6,073 nt of DNA from Desulfuromonadales bacterium (GTDB lineage: Bacteria; Desulfobacterota; Desulfuromonadia; Geobacterales; Pseudopelobacteraceae), in NCBI GenBank assembly GCA_015688915.1, contig JAATGX010000286.1, positions 1 to 6,073 on the forward strand, written 5' to 3'. The notes beneath the pieces are model-generated. The model ran no database searches. It saw only the letters and a program-made list of their open reading frames with translations, and was not told the DNA's origin. Both the position numbers and the translations under genes were made by a program. Shown one piece after another: positions 5,887 to 6,073 of this stretch (its first letter is position 1; every line of letters starts with the position of its first letter).

Positions 5887-6073
5887 GTTACCTAGCAGGT
5901 CGTTGAATTTTAGCCCAATTTGATGCCTATTTGAGCTACCAATCGTTTTTTTGCAGTTGTTACGTTGTTCGCGGTCGTTTGATTCCTGTTTTTATGCTCT
6001 TTCTCAGCTCGATTTTCTGATATCTGCCGGCCTCTGGGGGGCAATTCCCCTTCTCAGGTGACACCAAGGCCCA
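5887..6073. other. Non-coding right flank with a G-run/C-run inverted motif
   Basis: I see no credible gene in this stretch. It holds the open but start-less extension of the RHH frame (5887-5991, minus strand) and, at 6036-6050, a run of six G followed by CAATT and four C. GTGACA lies at 6058-6063. The run can fold into a short hairpin, but no U-tract follows. The combination of a G-run plus CAATTCC and then TGACA weakly recalls the ends of IS21-family insertion sequences. No transposase is visible, so this is only a hint. Confidence 0.3.

Noticed and set aside
5686..5895. Plus-strand 69-codon frame opposite the RHH ORF
   Set aside because: The product is Arg-rich without family features, whereas the minus-strand frame shows the RHH pattern over the same bases.
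6036..6050. G-run/C-run inverted motif as an intrinsic terminator
   Set aside because: The stem is short (four pairs) and no U-tract follows on either strand, unlike the convincing terminator at 5585-5614.
1..6073. CRISPR arrays, tRNA/rRNA genes, riboswitches or replication origin
   Set aside because: No regularly spaced repeats, tRNA-like cloverleaf, rRNA segments or conserved riboswitch leader were seen. Apart from 5496-5694 and 5887-6073 the window is almost fully coding.

Overview
The window looks like a chromosomal segment of a GC-rich, Gram-negative, rod-shaped bacterium, most likely a Geobacter-type member of the Desulfuromonadales. That placement rests on recalled gene order and protein character, not on a search. 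All credible genes read on the minus strand, so transcription runs from high to low coordinates.

Layout in transcription order. The right end (about 5887-6073) is a short non-coding flank with a G-run/C-run motif that weakly recalls the terminal repeats of IS21-family elements. Next comes a small ribbon-helix-helix (CopG/BrnA-like) antitoxin-type ORF (5886-5695) that looks N-terminally short and has no visible toxin partner. A strong intrinsic terminator (5614-5585) closes that unit. A good sigma70-type promoter (5558-5529) and Shine-Dalgarno site then open the main operon: rfbA (dTDP-glucose synthesis), mreC, mreD, mrdA (PBP2), rodA, and the first 73 codons of an AmrS-type radical SAM protein that runs off the left edge.

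The genes from mreC to rodA encode the core of the Rod complex (elongasome). MreC and MreD are the membrane scaffold, RodA is the SEDS glycan polymerase and PBP2 is its partner transpeptidase. Consecutive genes overlap by 4-8 bases, which points to translational coupling and one transcript. Two things are atypical of the textbook mreBCD order: mreB is absent directly upstream of mreC, and its place is taken by rfbA, which makes the activated sugar for rhamnose-containing surface glycans. No terminator separates rfbA from mreC or rodA from amrS, so all six genes are probably co-transcribed from the rfbA promoter.

I see no new multi-gene system here. The points most worth following are the rfbA-mre coupling, a probable four-ligand Cys3-His zinc site in PBP2, the orphan and possibly truncated RHH gene, and the possible mobile-element scar at the right edge.
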